A stretch of DNA of 64,000 bases. It comes from Sphingomonas sp. BGYR3. GTDB lineage: Bacteria; Pseudomonadota; Alphaproteobacteria; Sphingomonadales; Sphingomonadaceae. The notes beneath the pieces were generated by a model. The model saw only the letters and a program-made list of their open reading frames with translations, ran no database searches and had not been told where the DNA came from. The position numbers were made by a program, and so were the translations under genes. Shown in pieces: positions 63,686-64,000 of the stretch; the first letter of the stretch is position 1, and each line of letters starts with the position of its first letter. The stretch covers positions 2,412,403 to 2,476,402 of the forward strand of contig NZ_JANZNT010000001.1 of assembly GCF_025153455.1 (NCBI RefSeq), given 5' to 3'.

Positions 63686-63878
63686 CCGGCGACCACCCAT
63701 AGGCCACGGCCTGCCCCATCCAAGGACAGCAATCCCGGCCTGAAGGATTGCGGTGTGCTGCGTTGCAATATAATCCGCCGCCGATGATTTTCGGCACGAA
63801 CGGCATTGATCCCTGCTGCCCATGGGCGGGCAGGGGACAGGCTGAGGCGGTCCATCCTCACGCTCAAGGAAACGTCGC

Positions 63879-64000
63879 ATGAAGCTGGTGATGATAGGTT
63901 CGGGTTATGTGGGGTTGGTGTCCGGGGCGTGTTTTGCGGATTTCGGGCATGACGTGGTGTGCGTGGACAAGGACGCGGGCAAGGTAGAGTTGCTGCGTTC
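63879..64000 (+). CDS. UDP-glucose 6-dehydrogenase, N-terminus (cut by window end)
   Basis: The first 40 codons from ATG 63879 read MKLVMIGSGYVGLVSGACFA, then FGHDVVCVDKDAGKVELL. This is the NAD-binding beginning of UDP-glucose/GDP-mannose dehydrogenases (G-x-G-Y-V-G-L-V-x-G), and the D-K-D end fits UDP-glucose dehydrogenase. It oxidises UDP-glucose to UDP-glucuronate, needed for glucuronic-acid-containing polymers and for UDP-xylose. Substrate choice cannot be settled from this fragment. The codon use looks different from neighbours, with many GTG and GGG codons. Confidence 0.8.
   Translation, partial: MKLVMIGSGYVGLVSGACFADFGHDVVCVDKDAGKVELLR

Overview
The window looks like chromosome of a high-GC alphaproteobacterium of the Sphingomonadaceae (Sphingomonas type). 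The main evidence is a capsule/exopolysaccharide export block in the order F-D-C-E known from the gellan/S-88 sphingan clusters, an exosortase locus with a PEPxxW C-terminal sorting signal, and the general gene content (GatCAB, PyrB with a PyrC-like partner, DUF4153, MpaB-type oxygenase). No database search was possible; family names come from reading motifs.

Positions 1-1,440 are an AT-rich accessory fragment. It holds the N-terminus of a serine recombinase with repeated motifs upstream of it, a probably broken DUF3800-like gene, and a sequence that fits the last 23 bases of a tRNA, which looks like an attachment-site boundary. Positions 1,450-16,900 are mostly housekeeping: two SPOR-domain repeat proteins around a ParA/ribbon-helix-helix pair, pyrB with a PyrC-like gene lacking metal ligands, ruvX, gatCA and gatB separated by an antisense glycosyltransferase, and a periplasmic cyclophilin. 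Positions 16,900-22,000 form an exosortase (XrtV-like) locus with a small accessory protein, a sorting substrate, the transpeptidase-like exosortase, EpsI and an EpsD-like foldase.

Positions 22,000-62,850 form a large surface-glycan locus. Its most unusual part is a seven-gene operon on the minus strand (32,865 down to 23,298): acyl carrier protein, ketosynthase, membrane acyltransferase, glycosyltransferase, a fused glycosyltransferase/methyltransferase/deacetylase, another glycosyltransferase and an ABC exporter. This is the enzymatic repertoire of a lipo-oligosaccharide pathway and recalls Nod-factor synthesis, although the proteins are not evidently orthologous. Next come a type I secretion ATPase, two hexapeptide acyltransferases, and a pair resembling the head-spike base of gene transfer agents plus an SGNH hydrolase. 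The GelF/D/C/E-like export block follows, with a degenerate BY-kinase. After it lie a second type I secretion ATPase with a degenerate nucleotide site, its membrane-fusion partner, a secreted beta-helix/RTX protein, Wzy- and Wzx-like proteins, an Orc1/Cdc6-like ATPase, and six further glycosyltransferases.

The right end has rmlB and rmlD intact, but only an rmlA tail and an rmlC head remain, so dTDP-rhamnose supply from this locus is incomplete. A PilZ membrane protein and the start of a UDP-glucose dehydrogenase gene close the window. A plausible overall reading is a repeat-unit polysaccharide built by the plus-strand glycosyltransferases, flipped and polymerised by Wzx/Wzy, exported by the F-D-C-E complex and trimmed by a type I secreted beta-helix protein. 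A second, acylated glycan would be made and exported by the seven-gene operon.
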